Origin: Silvania confinis
GTDB lineage: Bacteria; Pseudomonadota; Gammaproteobacteria; Enterobacterales; Enterobacteriaceae
Direction: 5' to 3'
DNA length: 64,000 nt
Assembly: GCF_025564085.1 (NCBI RefSeq)
Contig: NZ_JAMGZJ010000067.1
Span: forward strand, 62,001-126,000
Shown here one piece after another: positions 7,224 to 19,209 of the stretch. The notes under the pieces were generated by a model, which ran no database searches, had not been told where the DNA came from, and saw only the letters and a program-made list of their open reading frames with translations. The position numbers were made by a program, and so were the translations under genes. The first letter of the stretch is position 1, and every line of letters starts with the position of its first letter.

Positions 7224-9359
7224 ATGAGCACCATTTTGATTTTTATCGCTGCTATGCTGGCCTGCGCGCTGATTGCAGGGTGGTTTTTACGGCGTCGGGC
7301 ACAACATCGTTATCGGTTGCCCTTTCTCAATGCCTTTGCCGGTGCGAGCACGCGTAAACTCAGCGTAGAAGAACGCAGCGCTATTGAGCAATATCTAGAG
7401 TCATTCAACCGCATCCAGCTGACGCCTGCAACAGGTGCCAGCGCGGCACCGATCTCGTTAAAGCTGAATGCCCAGAGCAATACCGTGCTGTGCCTGACAC
7501 GCTCGATTACCCGCTATGGCATTACCACCGACGATCCCAATAAGTGGCGTTATTATCTCGATTCCGTCGAGGTACATCTGCCGCCGTTCTGGGAACAGTA
7601 CATCAATGATGAAAACAGCGTTGAGCTGATCCACACCGATTCCATCCCGTTGGTGATTGCCCTGAATGGTCACTCCATCGCGGAGTACATGCTGGAAGCG
7701 CCGCGCTTTGCACTGGAGCACGTCAGCGCCACCCAGGCATCGATTCGTGGCGAAGAGACCGAGCAGATTGAGCTGCTGAATATTCGCCAGGAGACGCACG
7801 AAGAGTACGCCCTCAGCCGCCCGGACGGCATCCGTGAGGCGCTGCTGATTGTCGTCTCCTTCCTGCTGTTCTTCTTCTGCCTGATAAGCCCGGATGTCTT
7901 TGCTCCGTGGCTGGGTGGCGGTGCGATACTGCTGCTGGCGGCCGGTCTTTGGGGATTGTTCGCCGCACCAGCCAAAAATTCACTGCGCGAGATCCACTGC
8001 CTGCGCGGCACACCAAAACGCTGGGGTCTGTTTGGCGAAAACGATCAGGATCACGTCAACACGATTTCACTGGGCATTATTGACCTGATCTACCCGCGTC
8101 ACTGGCAGCCGTGGCTGGCTCAGGATTTAGGGCAAAAAACCGATATTGATATCTATCTGGACCGGCATGTTGTGCGTCAGGGGCGTTTTTTATCCCTGCA
8201 CGACGAGGTGAAAAACTTCCCGCTCCAGCACTGGTTGCGTAGCACGGTGATCGCCGCAGGCAGCGCAGTGGTGTTAGCCATGCTGGTTTTCCTCGTCCCG
8301 CTGGATATGCCGATTAAATTTACCCTGTCGTGGATTAAAGGGGCGCAAACCATCGAGGCCACCAGCGTCAATCAGCTGGAAACGGCTGGGGTTCGCATTG
8401 GTGACACGCTGCATCTGAATGGAAGCGGGATGTGTAGCATTCAGGCACAGAGCAACTGGAACACCCGCCAGAACTCGCCATTTACGCCGTTTGACTGCTC
8501 ACAGGTGATCTGGAATGACGCACCTCCTCTGCCGCTGCCGGAATCTGACATCGTCAATAAAGCCACGGCGCTAAAGCAGGCCCTGTCGAGCCAACTGCAT
8601 CCCAAACCGGATGATGATTCACGCGTTAGCCCAGCGTTACGCTCCGCCATTCAAAAATCGGGAATGGTGCTGCTGGATGATTTTGGCGACATCGTGCTGA
8701 AAACCCAGGATTTATGTGCAGATAAAGATGAGTGCGTCAGGCTGAAAAATGCGCTGGTCAACCTTGGCAACAGCAAAGACTGGGAGGCGCTGGTCAAACG
8801 CGCCGATGCCGGTCGTCTCGACGGTGTGAACGTTCTGCTGCGCCCGGTCAGCGCCGAGTCGCTGGAAAATCTGGTCGCAACATCGACCGCGCCTTTCGTC
8901 ATCCGCGAAACCTCGCGCGCGGCACAGGCGATTAACAGCCCGGCACCAGGCGGCTTTATTATCATCAGCGATGAAGGCAGCGACCTGGTCGATCAGCCCT
9001 ACCCGCCGGTGGCGTTGTATGACTATCCGGCCCAGGAACAGTGGGGCGAGTTTCAGCGTCTGGCGCAGATGCTGATGCGCACGCCGTTCAGCGCCGAAGG
9101 GATTGTGACCGGCATCTTTACCGACGCCAACGGCACTCGCCATATCGATCTGCACAGCATGCCGGACAGCGCCGGACTCTGGCGCTACATCGGTACCTCG
9201 CTGCTGATGCTGGCGATGCTGGGCTGCATTATCTGGAACGGTTTTATGGCGCTGCGCCGCTATCAGCGCTCACGCACCCGCCTGGCTGACATCCAGCAAT
9301 ATTATGAAAGTTGCCTCAACCCGAAGCTTATCCCGGCGCCTGAAAGCCTGATCGGATAA
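7224..9359 (+). CDS. igaA: IgaA, inner-membrane negative regulator of the Rcs phosphorelay
   Basis: This is 711 residues. The N-terminal transmembrane helix covers about 3-22, a paired hydrophobic segment about 204-245, another helix about 340-360 and a C-terminal helix about 655-680, giving cytoplasmic domains and a large periplasmic domain between the last two. IgaA holds the Rcs phosphorelay off by contacting RcsD, and RcsF relieves it on envelope stress. It is essential in Salmonella unless Rcs is inactivated. It is followed by yrfG after 64 bp. Confidence 0.95.
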   Translation: MSTILIFIAAMLACALIAGWFLRRRAQHRYRLPFLNAFAGASTRKLSVEERSAIEQYLESFNRIQLTPATGASAAPISLKLNAQSNTVLCLTRSITRYGITTDDPNKWRYYLDSVEVHLPPFWEQYINDENSVELIHTDSIPLVIALNGHSIAEYMLEAPRFALEHVSATQASIRGEETEQIELLNIRQETHEEYALSRPDGIREALLIVVSFLLFFFCLISPDVFAPWLGGGAILLLAAGLWGLFAAPAKNSLREIHCLRGTPKRWGLFGENDQDHVNTISLGIIDLIYPRHWQPWLAQDLGQKTDIDIYLDRHVVRQGRFLSLHDEVKNFPLQHWLRSTVIAAGSAVVLAMLVFLVPLDMPIKFTLSWIKGAQTIEATSVNQLETAGVRIGDTLHLNGSGMCSIQAQSNWNTRQNSPFTPFDCSQVIWNDAPPLPLPESDIVNKATALKQALSSQLHPKPDDDSRVSPALRSAIQKSGMVLLDDFGDIVLKTQDLCADKDECVRLKNALVNLGNSKDWEALVKRADAGRLDGVNVLLRPVSAESLENLVATSTAPFVIRETSRAAQAINSPAPGGFIIISDEGSDLVDQPYPPVALYDYPAQEQWGEFQRLAQMLMRTPFSAEGIVTGIFTDANGTRHIDLHSMPDSAGLWRYIGTSLLMLAMLGCIIWNGFMALRRYQRSRTRLADIQQYYESCLNPKLIPAPESLIG

Positions 9360-9423
9360 CGCCCCCGCGCGGCAAGGTATGCTACCCTGTCGCGCACGTT
9401 TCTTCTGGCTGGAGTTTTCCCCC

Positions 9424-10104
9424 ATGCATCTTGATATTGCCTGGCAGGACGTCGATACCGTCCTGCTGGATATGGACGGCACGCTGCTCGATCTCGCGTT
9501 TGATAACTACTTCTGGCAAAAACTGGTGCCCGAAACCTACGGCGAGCGGCAGGGGATCTCCCCGGCACAAGCGCAGGAATTCATCCGCCAGCAGTATAGC
9601 GCCGTACAACATACGCTAAACTGGTACTGCCTGGACTACTGGAGCGAGCGCCTCGGTCTGGATATTTGCGCCATGACCACCGCCCAGGGCCCGCATGCGA
9701 TCCTGCGTGAAGATACTGTGCCTTTCCTGGACGCGCTGCAGGCGAGCGGTAAGCGCCGCATTCTGCTGACCAACGCGCATCCACATAATCTGGCGGTGAA
9801 GCTGGAACATACCGGTCTGGCCTCACACCTTGATTTATTACTTTCTACCCACACATTTGGTTATCCGAAAGAGGATCAGCGACTGTGGCAGGCAGTGGCA
9901 GAAGAGACCGGCCTGCAGCCGGAACGCACGCTGTTCATTGATGACAGCGAACCGATTCTGGATGCGGCGGCAACCTTCGGCATTCGTTACTGCCTGGGCG
10001 TGACCAATCCTGATTCTGGACTGGCCGACAAAAGCTATCTGCGCCATCCGGGCATGAACGACTACCGCCGGATGATCCCCTCCCTCAGCAAGGAGAAGCC
10101 ATGA
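9424..10104 (+). CDS. yrfG: GMP/IMP nucleotidase YrfG (HAD family)
   Basis: This is 226 residues, a HAD phosphatase with motif I DMDGT (nucleophile Asp16, Asp18), a motif II Thr in LLTNAHPHNL, and motif IV DDSEPILDAA. In E. coli it dephosphorylates purine mononucleotides. The start is the ATG at 9424 (MHLDIAWQDVD), which matches the family N-terminus and has TGGAG upstream. The longer ORF from 9379 adds a cysteine- and arginine-rich leader unlike the family. The stop overlaps hslR by 4 bp. Confidence 0.94.
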   Translation: MHLDIAWQDVDTVLLDMDGTLLDLAFDNYFWQKLVPETYGERQGISPAQAQEFIRQQYSAVQHTLNWYCLDYWSERLGLDICAMTTAQGPHAILREDTVPFLDALQASGKRRILLTNAHPHNLAVKLEHTGLASHLDLLLSTHTFGYPKEDQRLWQAVAEETGLQPERTLFIDDSEPILDAAATFGIRYCLGVTNPDSGLADKSYLRHPGMNDYRRMIPSLSKEKP

Positions 10105-10502
10105 AAGAGAAGCCCCCTGAAGGGGTAAGACTGGATAAATGGCTGTGGGCTGCACGCTTTTACAAAACGCGCGCCCTCGCCCGCGAAATGGTTGATGGCG
10201 GTAAAGTGCATTACAACGGGCAGCGCAGCAAGCCGAGCAAACTCGTCGAGCTGAATGCCACCCTGACCCTGCGTCAGGGCAACGACGAACGGACGGTGAT
10301 CGTCAAAAACGTCACTGAACAACGTCGCCCGGCCACGGAAGCCAGCACGCTGTACGAAGAGACGGCAGAAAGCGTTGTGAAGCGCGAGAAAGTGGCACAG
10401 GCGCGTAAGCTGAATGCCCTGACCATGCCGCATCCCGACAGGCGACCGGATAAGAAAGAGCGTCGCAACCTGATTAAATTTAAATATGGCGAGAATGAGT
10501 GA
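10101..10502 (+). CDS. hslR: Hsp15, ribosome-associated heat-shock protein
   Basis: This is 133 residues with an S4 RNA-binding domain (about 9-70: [16 protein letters not shown] and [10 protein letters not shown]) and a basic C-terminal tail. Hsp15 binds free 50S subunits still carrying a nascent peptidyl-tRNA after aborted translation and helps recycle them. It is coupled to yrfG by an ATGA overlap and followed by hslO, the same heat-shock unit as in E. coli. Confidence 0.96.
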   Translation: MKEKPPEGVRLDKWLWAARFYKTRALAREMVDGGKVHYNGQRSKPSKLVELNATLTLRQGNDERTVIVKNVTEQRRPATEASTLYEETAESVVKREKVAQARKLNALTMPHPDRRPDKKERRNLIKFKYGENE

Positions 10503-10525
10503 TTCTTGCTGAACGAGAGATGACT

Positions 10526-11404
10526 ATGGCCCAACACGACCAATTACACCGCTATCTGTTTGAAAAATTTGCCGTGCGCGGCGAGCTGGTGACGGTATCC
10601 GAAACCTGGAAACAGATCCTGGAAAACCACAACTATCCGCAGCCGGTTAAAACCGTGTTGGGTGAGCTGCTGGTTGCCACTAGCCTGCTGACCGCGACGC
10701 TGAAATTTGCTGGCGACATCACCGTGCAGCTGCAGGGCGATGGCCCAATGAATCTGGCGGTGATCAACGGCAATAACCAGCAGCAGATGCGCGGTGTGGC
10801 GCGCGTGCAGGGTGAGATCCCGGAAGGCGCAGACCTGAAAACGCTGGTCGGTAACGGCTTCCTGGTAATCACCATCACCCCGGAAGAAGGCGAGCGTTAT
10901 CAGGGCGTAGTCGGTCTGGAGGGCGAAAGCCTGGCGGCCTGCCTGGAAGATTACTTCCTGCGTTCCGAACAGCTGCCGACCCGTCTGTTCATTCGTACCG
11001 GCGAAGTGGACGGCCAGTTGGCTGCAGGCGGGATGCTGCTGCAGGTGCTGCCGGCGCAGAATGCCCAGGGCGATGACTTCGACCACCTGGCCACGCTGAC
11101 CGAAACCATCAAAGCGGAAGAGCTGTTCACCTTACCGGCGAACGACGTGCTGTGGCGTCTGTATCACGAAGAAGAAGTGACACTTTACGATCCGCAGGAT
11201 GTGGAGTTTAAGTGCACTTGTTCCCGCGAACGCTGCGCAGGCGCGCTGAAAACGCTGCCGGATGAAGAGATCGACAGCATCATGGCCGAAGAAGGCGAGA
11301 TCGATATGCACTGCGACTACTGCAACTCCCATTACGTGTTCAACGCGATGGATATCGCCGAGATCCGTAACAACGCTTCTCCAGCCGATCCGCAGGTTCA
11401 CTAA
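10526..11404 (+). CDS. hslO: Hsp33, redox-regulated holdase chaperone
   Basis: This is 292 residues. The C-terminal redox switch is intact: zinc ligands Cys230 and Cys232 (CTC) and Cys263 and Cys266 (CDYC), with an additional Cys237. Oxidation releases zinc, unfolds the linker and activates chaperone holding during oxidative heat stress. I chose the ATG at 10526 because the GAGAG ribosome site then has normal spacing; the ATG at 10520 overlaps it and would add two residues. A GC hairpin follows the stop. Confidence 0.95.
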   Translation: MAQHDQLHRYLFEKFAVRGELVTVSETWKQILENHNYPQPVKTVLGELLVATSLLTATLKFAGDITVQLQGDGPMNLAVINGNNQQQMRGVARVQGEIPEGADLKTLVGNGFLVITITPEEGERYQGVVGLEGESLAACLEDYFLRSEQLPTRLFIRTGEVDGQLAAGGMLLQVLPAQNAQGDDFDHLATLTETIKAEELFTLPANDVLWRLYHEEEVTLYDPQDVEFKCTCSRERCAGALKTLPDEEIDSIMAEEGEIDMHCDYCNSHYVFNAMDIAEIRNNASPADPQVH

Positions 11405-11415
11405 GCAGCACCGTT

Positions 11416-11439
11416 AACTGCCCTCATGCCGGGGCAGTT
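11416..11439 (+). terminator. Hairpin after hslO
   Basis: An 8-bp stem (AACTGCCC / GGGCAGTT) lies 12 bp after the hslO stop. The tail is ACCTTTCCCC rather than a clean T-run, so termination is likely but may be weak. Confidence 0.5.
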
Positions 11440-11641
11440 GACCTTTCCCCTCGCCCTTCTACTCTTTCATTTTATTAATGATTTCCCGCAGCGGCTGAAT
11501 CGTTATCAGTGTTGTAAGGCTTTCGTAATTTTCTTACATGTATGCGCTTACACTCACATTCCAACGGTTTAATTTACCAGCTATTAACCTTTTAAGAACA
11601 TTTTCCCTAACCCAAAATTGAATCCTGCCATAATCTGTTCC

Positions 11642-11663
11642 GCGAGTGACAGGAGTCACAGAG
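11642..11663 (+). promoter_or_regulatory. Candidate CRP site upstream of pckA
   Basis: AGTGA-N6-TCACA (11645-11660) matches nine of ten core positions of the CRP consensus TGTGA-N6-TCACA, about 130 bp before pckA. CRP control of pckA is expected, since the gene is catabolite-repressed in E. coli. A TATATA sequence (11672-11677) lies just downstream. The surrounding gap, 11405-11781, is otherwise AT-rich with no supported gene. Confidence 0.6.
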
Positions 11664-11781
11664 TTTTCCGTTATATAAGGGTTTTTGACCAGATACGCAA
11701 ATCTATGAGCCCCGTCGCGGTTAACATTCGAAGAAAAACCCTACAATTTCAGGCAGTATATATTGGCTAAGGAGCAGTGAT

Positions 11782-13398
11782 ATGCGTGTTAATGGTTTAA
11801 CCCCGCAAGATCTCAAGGCTTATGGTATCAACGACGCTCATGACATCGTCTATAACCCCGATTACGCTACGCTGTATCAGGAGGAGCTCAATCCAGCACT
11901 GGAAGGATACGAGCGCGGTATATTGACGAACACGGGCGCAATCGCTGTAGACACCGGTATCTTTACCGGCCGTTCGCCGAAGGATAAATACATTGTTCGT
12001 GACGACACCACTCGCGACACCCTCTGGTGGTCGGACAATGGCAAAGGGAAGAACGACAACAAAGCGATCTCCCCGGAAACCTGGCAGCATCTGAAATCCC
12101 TCGTCACCCAACAACTTTCCGGCAAGCGTCTGTTCATCATTGATGCTTTCTGCGGCGCCAACGCCGACACCCGCCTTTCCGTGCGTTTTATCACTGAAGT
12201 CGCCTGGCAGGCGCATTTCGTGAAGAACATGTTTATTCGCCCAACCGATGAAGAGCTGCAAAGCTTCGAGCCTGACTTTATTGTGATGAACGGCGCGAAA
12301 TGCACCAATCCAAACTGGAAAGAGCAGGGTCTGAACTCCGAAAACTTTGTCGCCTTTAACCTGACGGAACGTATCCAGCTGATCGGCGGGACATGGTACG
12401 GCGGTGAAATGAAGAAAGGGATGTTCTCGGTGATGAACTACCTGCTGCCGCTGCAGGGCATTGCTTCCATGCACTGCTCGGCGAACGTCGGCGAGAAAGA
12501 GGACGTCGCGGTGTTCTTTGGCCTGTCCGGCACCGGCAAAACCACCCTCTCCACCGACCCGAAACGCCGTCTGATTGGCGATGACGAGCACGGCTGGGAT
12601 GACGATGGCGTGTTTAACTTCGAAGGCGGCTGCTACGCCAAGACTATTCGCCTGTCGGCGCAGGCCGAACCGGATATCTACCAGGCGATCCGTCGCGATG
12701 CGCTGCTGGAAAACGTCACGGTTCGCGCCGATGGCAGCGTCGATTTTGACGATGCGTCAAAAACCGAAAACACCCGCGTCAGCTATCCGATTTATCACAT
12801 CGATAATATCGTGAAGCCGGTATCGAAAGCGGGCCACGCCACCAAAGTGATTTTCCTCACCGCCGATGCGTTTGGCGTGTTACCGCCGGTTTCACGGCTG
12901 ACCGCCAGCCAGACGCAGTATCACTTCCTGTCTGGTTTTACCGCCAAGCTGGCCGGTACCGAACGCGGTGTGACGGAACCCACCCCGACCTTCTCCGCCT
13001 GCTTCGGCGCAGCCTTCCTGTCACTGCACCCGACGCAGTATGCTGAAGTGCTGGTGAAACGCATGCAGGCTGCGGGCGCGCAGGCGTATCTGGTCAACAC
13101 TGGCTGGAACGGCACCGGCAAACGTATCTCCATTAAAGATACGCGCGCCATTATCGATGCCATTCTGGATGGTTCGCTGGATGATGCGGAAACCTTCACC
13201 CTGCCGATGTTCGATCTGGCGATCCCGACAACACTGCCTGGCGTCGACACGCATATCCTCGATCCACGCAATACCTACGGATCCCCGGAACAGTGGCAGG
13301 AAAAAGCCGCACTGCTTGCGAAGCTGTTTGTGGAAAACTTTGAGAAGTACACCGATACGCCAGCCGGTGCGGCGTTGGTGAGTGCGGGACCAAGGTAA
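11782..13398 (+). CDS. pckA: Phosphoenolpyruvate carboxykinase (ATP)
   Basis: This is 538 residues, two fewer than the E. coli enzyme as I recall it. It converts oxaloacetate and ATP to phosphoenolpyruvate, CO2 and ADP, the committing step of gluconeogenesis from C4 acids. The kinase P-loop is [12 protein letters not shown], followed by the metal-binding [11 protein letters not shown]; the oxaloacetate-side Arg lies in [11 protein letters not shown]. It is single in its operon, with a CRP-like site upstream and a strong terminator directly after the stop. Confidence 0.98.
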   Translation: MRVNGLTPQDLKAYGINDAHDIVYNPDYATLYQEELNPALEGYERGILTNTGAIAVDTGIFTGRSPKDKYIVRDDTTRDTLWWSDNGKGKNDNKAISPETWQHLKSLVTQQLSGKRLFIIDAFCGANADTRLSVRFITEVAWQAHFVKNMFIRPTDEELQSFEPDFIVMNGAKCTNPNWKEQGLNSENFVAFNLTERIQLIGGTWYGGEMKKGMFSVMNYLLPLQGIASMHCSANVGEKEDVAVFFGLSGTGKTTLSTDPKRRLIGDDEHGWDDDGVFNFEGGCYAKTIRLSAQAEPDIYQAIRRDALLENVTVRADGSVDFDDASKTENTRVSYPIYHIDNIVKPVSKAGHATKVIFLTADAFGVLPPVSRLTASQTQYHFLSGFTAKLAGTERGVTEPTPTFSACFGAAFLSLHPTQYAEVLVKRMQAAGAQAYLVNTGWNGTGKRISIKDTRAIIDAILDGSLDDAETFTLPMFDLAIPTTLPGVDTHILDPRNTYGSPEQWQEKAALLAKLFVENFEKYTDTPAGAALVSAGPR

Positions 13399-13401
13399 AA
13401 G

Positions 13402-13460
13402 AAAAAAGGCAACGCAAGTTGCCTTTTTTAATGTTTTTTCCCTCTCCCCGTGGGAGAGGG
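13402..13460 (+). terminator. pckA terminator fused to CCCTCTCCC hairpin (copy 2)
   Basis: The first part is a rho-independent terminator: GGCAAC-GCAA-GTTGCC flanked by A6 and T6 (13402-13429). After a T-rich linker, the CCCTCTCCC/GGGAGAGGG hairpin follows (13440-13460). The whole 59-bp unit recurs on the other strand after glgP (37748-37805) with only a few differences, so this is a repeated module and not just a local terminator. Confidence 0.85.
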
Positions 13461-13465
13461 TTGAG

Positions 13466-15531
<2,066 letters not shown>

Positions 15532-15758
15532 TGTCAGTACTCCCAAAGGTTCGGATAATCTTGAACAGCGTATTCTAAAAAAGTGCGCGGCCACGACCAG
15601 CTAATTCTGGTATAAATTCTAGTCGAAATTGTTACAAAGCATATTTAACAGGAGCTTATCTGTACATTTCGTCACAAAACACATTATTAATCTTGTCTGT
15701 TACGCTAAGTGATACGTAATGTGCGCACAGTATGCAACCTAAGTTGTAAGGCCAAAGA

Positions 15759-16232
15759 ATGAAAACGCCGCTGATCACCCGCGAAGGGTACGAGAACCTC
15801 AAGAAAGAAATGGACACGCTGTGGCGGGAAGAGCGCCCGGAAGTGACCAAAAAAGTGACCTGGGCCGCCAGTCTGGGCGATCGCAGTGAGAATGCGGACT
15901 ACCAGTACAACAAAAAGCGACTGCGCGAAATTGACCGCCGGGTGCGCTACCTGTCGAAGTGCCTTGAGAATCTGAAAATTGTTGATTACTCCCCGCAGCA
16001 GGAGGGCAAAGTTTTCTTCGGCGCGTGGGTGGAGATCGAAAACGACAATGGCTGCCTCAAGCGCTTTCGCATTGTCGGCTACGATGAAATTTTTGGTCGT
16101 AAGGATTACATCTCGATTGATTCGCCGATGGCCCGGGCGCTGCTGAAAAAGGAAGTGGGTGATATCGCTCTGGTTCTCACTCCAGCAGGCGAAGCGAGCT
16201 GGTATGTGAACGCCATCGACTATGTGAAATAA
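15759..16232 (+). CDS. greB: Transcript cleavage factor GreB
   Basis: This is 157 residues: an N-terminal coiled coil with the conserved acidic tip (SLGDRSENADYQY, carrying the Asp-Glu pair delivered into the RNA polymerase active site) and a C-terminal FKBP-like domain. GreB rescues backtracked polymerase by stimulating cleavage of RNA 3' ends. It is divergent from ompR and 101 bp before yhgF, as in E. coli. Confidence 0.97.
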   Translation: MKTPLITREGYENLKKEMDTLWREERPEVTKKVTWAASLGDRSENADYQYNKKRLREIDRRVRYLSKCLENLKIVDYSPQQEGKVFFGAWVEIENDNGCLKRFRIVGYDEIFGRKDYISIDSPMARALLKKEVGDIALVLTPAGEASWYVNAIDYVK

Positions 16233-16333
16233 CCCGCCGGAACAATCCGAGAGCCTTGCGCACCGACTGGCATTTTACTGTGTCAGTCCGTATAACTATC
16301 CCCTGATTTTTCGACCCACAAGATGAAATAGCC

Positions 16334-18661
16334 ATGATGAAAGATTCGCTCTGCCGCATTATTGCGGGTGAACTTCAGGCAAGGGCTGAACAGGTAGAAG
16401 CTGCCGTTCGCCTGCTTGATGAAGGGAACACCGTGCCGTTTATTGCACGTTATCGTAAGGAAGTCACGGGCGGCCTGGATGACACGCAGCTGCGTAATCT
16501 GGAAAATCGCCTCGGTTATCTGCGTGAGCTGGAAGACAGACGCCAGACGATCCTGAAATCGATCGGCGAGCAGGGCAAACTGACCGACGTACTGGAAAAA
16601 GCCATCAATGGTACGCTGAGCAAAACCGAACTCGAAGACCTCTATCTGCCGTACAAGCAAAAACGTCGCACGCGCGGGCAAATCGCCATTGAAGCAGGCC
16701 TGGAGCCGCTGGCCGAGCTGCTGTGGGATACTCCGTCTCACGATCCGGAAACCGAAGCGGCGAAATTTATCGATGCGGATAAAGGCGTCGCCGATACCAA
16801 AGCCGTGCTGGATGGCGCACGCTACATTTTGATGGAGCGCTTCGCCGAAGACGCCGCGCTGCTGGCCAAAGTGCGCGATTATCTGTGGAAGAATGCACAC
16901 ATCGTTGCCAGCGTCGTGAGCGGCAAAGAGGACGAAGGGGCGAAATTCCGCGACTACTTTGACCATCACGAACCGATCGCCACCACCCCCTCTCACCGCG
17001 CGCTGGCGATGTTCCGTGGCCGCAACGAGGGCGTGCTGCAGCTGTCGCTGAATGCCGATCCGCAGTTCGACGAACCGCCGAAAGAGAGTTACGGCGAGCA
17101 AATCATCACCAGCCATCTCGACTTACGCCTGAACAACGCCCCGGCGGACAGCTGGCGCAAAGGGGTGGTGAGCTGGACCTGGCGCATCAAGGTGTTAATG
17201 CACCTCGAAACCGAGCTGATGGGCACCGTGCGCGAACGCGCCGAAGAAGAGGCAATCAACGTCTTCGCCCGTAACCTGCACGACCTGCTGATGGCCGCCC
17301 CGGCGGGCCTGCGCGCGACGATGGGCCTTGATCCGGGTCTGCGTACCGGCGTGAAGGTAGCCGTGGTTGACGGCACCGGCAAGCTGGTGGCGACCGATAC
17401 GATTTATCCCCACACCGGACAGGCCGCCAAAGCCGCGGTGGCGGTGGCAGCCCTGTGTGAGAAGCATAACGTTGAGCTGGTGGCGATTGGCAACGGCACC
17501 GCCTCGCGCGAAACCGAGCGCTTCTTTATCGATTTGCAAAAACAGTTCCCGAAAGTGACCGCCCAGAAGGTGATCGTCAGCGAAGCGGGCGCGTCGGTGT
17601 ACTCCGCATCTGAACTGGCAGCACTCGAGTTCCCGGATCTGGATGTTTCCATTCGTGGCGCAGTATCTATCGCCCGTCGTCTGCAGGATCCGCTGGCCGA
17701 GCTGGTAAAAATCGACCCGAAATCCATTGGTGTGGGCCAGTATCAGCACGACGTTAGCCAGTCTCAGCTGGCGCGCAAGCTGGACGCGGTGGTCGAAGAC
17801 TGCGTAAACGCCGTGGGGGTGGATCTGAATACCGCCTCAGTGGCGTTGCTGACCCGCGTGGCCGGGTTAACCCGCATGATGGCGCAAAACATTGTGGCCT
17901 GGCGTGATGAGAACGGCCAATTCCAGAATCGCCAGCAGTTGCTGAAAGTGAGCCGTCTGGGGCCAAAAGCCTTTGAACAGTGCGCGGGCTTCCTGCGTAT
18001 TAACCATGGCGACAACCCGCTGGACGCCTCTACCGTTCACCCGGAAGCCTATCCGGTTGTCGAGCGCATTCTGGCCGCTACCCAGCAGGCGCTGCAAGTA
18101 CTGATGGGCAACAGCAGCGAGCTTAAATCCCTGAAAGCGGTGGATTTCACCGACGACAAATTCGGTGTGCCGACGGTCTCCGACATCATCAAAGAGCTGG
18201 AAAAACCCGGTCGCGACCCGCGCCCTGAATTTAAAACCGCGCAGTTCGCCGAAGGCGTCGAGACAATGAACGACCTGCTGCCGGGCATGGTGCTGGAAGG
18301 CGCCGTCACCAACGTCACTAACTTTGGCGCGTTCGTGGATATCGGCGTGCATCAGGATGGTCTGGTGCATATCTCCTCTCTGGCCGATAAGTTCGTGCAG
18401 GATCCGCACACCGTGGTGAAAGCGGGTGACATCGTGAAGGTGAAAGTGCTGGAAGTGGATCTGCAGCGCAAGCGTATCGCGCTGACCATGCGTCTGGACG
18501 AGCAGCCTGGCGAGACCAACGCCCGTCGCGGCAATGGTAACGGTGGCGCGCGCGAACAACAGCAGCGCCCTGCGGCCAAGCCACGCGGACGCGAGACGCA
18601 ATCCGGCGGTAACAGCGCCATGATGGATGCGCTGGCCGCAGCGATGGGTAAGAAGCGTTAA
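16334..18661 (+). CDS. yhgF: Tex-family RNA-binding transcription accessory protein YhgF
   Basis: This is 775 residues. The Tex layout is complete: N-terminal helical domain, YqgF/RuvX-like RNase H fold ([16 protein letters not shown] around 330-345), helix-hairpin-helix region ([19 protein letters not shown], about 495-515) and a C-terminal S1 domain ([19 protein letters not shown], about 655-675). The tail is rich in Gly, Gln and Arg and ends in [13 protein letters not shown]. Tex proteins bind nucleic acid and influence transcription; the cellular job in enterobacteria is not well settled. Confidence 0.95.
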   Translation: MMKDSLCRIIAGELQARAEQVEAAVRLLDEGNTVPFIARYRKEVTGGLDDTQLRNLENRLGYLRELEDRRQTILKSIGEQGKLTDVLEKAINGTLSKTELEDLYLPYKQKRRTRGQIAIEAGLEPLAELLWDTPSHDPETEAAKFIDADKGVADTKAVLDGARYILMERFAEDAALLAKVRDYLWKNAHIVASVVSGKEDEGAKFRDYFDHHEPIATTPSHRALAMFRGRNEGVLQLSLNADPQFDEPPKESYGEQIITSHLDLRLNNAPADSWRKGVVSWTWRIKVLMHLETELMGTVRERAEEEAINVFARNLHDLLMAAPAGLRATMGLDPGLRTGVKVAVVDGTGKLVATDTIYPHTGQAAKAAVAVAALCEKHNVELVAIGNGTASRETERFFIDLQKQFPKVTAQKVIVSEAGASVYSASELAALEFPDLDVSIRGAVSIARRLQDPLAELVKIDPKSIGVGQYQHDVSQSQLARKLDAVVEDCVNAVGVDLNTASVALLTRVAGLTRMMAQNIVAWRDENGQFQNRQQLLKVSRLGPKAFEQCAGFLRINHGDNPLDASTVHPEAYPVVERILAATQQALQVLMGNSSELKSLKAVDFTDDKFGVPTVSDIIKELEKPGRDPRPEFKTAQFAEGVETMNDLLPGMVLEGAVTNVTNFGAFVDIGVHQDGLVHISSLADKFVQDPHTVVKAGDIVKVKVLEVDLQRKRIALTMRLDEQPGETNARRGNGNGGAREQQQRPAAKPRGRETQSGGNSAMMDALAAAMGKKR

Positions 18662-18667
18662 TCCCGT

Positions 18668-18693
18668 TGTCCCCTCTCACCGGAGGGGGGACA
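18668..18693 (+). terminator. GC hairpin after yhgF
   Basis: TGTCCCCTC pairs with GAGGGGGGACA within 35 bp of the yhgF stop. No T-run follows directly, so it is either a weak terminator or a degenerate CCCTCTC-type intergenic hairpin. Confidence 0.45.
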
Positions 18694-18885
18694 CGCTCCG
18701 CGTAACCTTTTATCACTCATTATTTCTTTATTTAATCATTAGCAGTGAATATAAAACTGAATATCAGCATTTCATTAACAAATACGCTTTTAATGCCACC
18801 TGACCAACTCGCTAAAATATTGCGCAAAGTCAATCAGCGCGCAAATTAATAGCCGTATCAACATTCCGCTACATATTAATTATTG

Positions 18886-18905
18886 ATGAGAGAAACCATT
18901 CTCAT
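18886..18905 (+). promoter_or_regulatory. Fur-like inverted repeat upstream of feoA
   Basis: ATGAGA-N8-TCTCAT is a perfect 6-bp inverted repeat 46 bp before feoA, resembling a diverged Fur box (consensus GATAATGATAATCATTATC). Iron repression by Fur and anaerobic activation by FNR are known for feo in E. coli. A weak FNR-like sequence, TTGCGCAAAGTCAA, lies at 18820-18833. The rest of the 18694-18951 gap is very AT-rich with no gene. Confidence 0.45.
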
Positions 18906-18951
18906 TACCATTGTGCCTGTTGATTATTTAACCTTCCGTTAAGTAGGCGCT

Positions 18952-19179
18952 ATGCAATTCACTCCAGACAGTGCGTGGAAAATTACCGGCTTTACGCACG
19001 AAATCAGCCCGGCCTATCGCCAGAAGCTGCTCTCTTTAGGGATGCTGCCCGGCTCCTCTTTCCAGGTCGTGCGCGTCGCCCCGATGGGGGATCCGGTGCA
19101 TATTGAAACCCGACGTGTGAATCTGGTTCTGCGTAAAAAAGATCTCGCATTAATAGAAGTTGAAGCCCTGTCCCAATAA
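18952..19179 (+). CDS. feoA: FeoA, ferrous iron transport accessory protein
   Basis: This is 75 residues, an SH3-like small cytoplasmic protein needed for full activity of the FeoB iron channel. The typical pattern is present: [25 protein letters not shown], then a VARVAP-like turn ([10 protein letters not shown]) and an [11 protein letters not shown] strand. It is the first gene of feoABC, 30 bp before feoB. Confidence 0.97.
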   Translation: MQFTPDSAWKITGFTHEISPAYRQKLLSLGMLPGSSFQVVRVAPMGDPVHIETRRVNLVLRKKDLALIEVEALSQ

Positions 19180-19209
19180 CACGCCAGCTCTGGTAGCGAG
19201 TCTATTACA

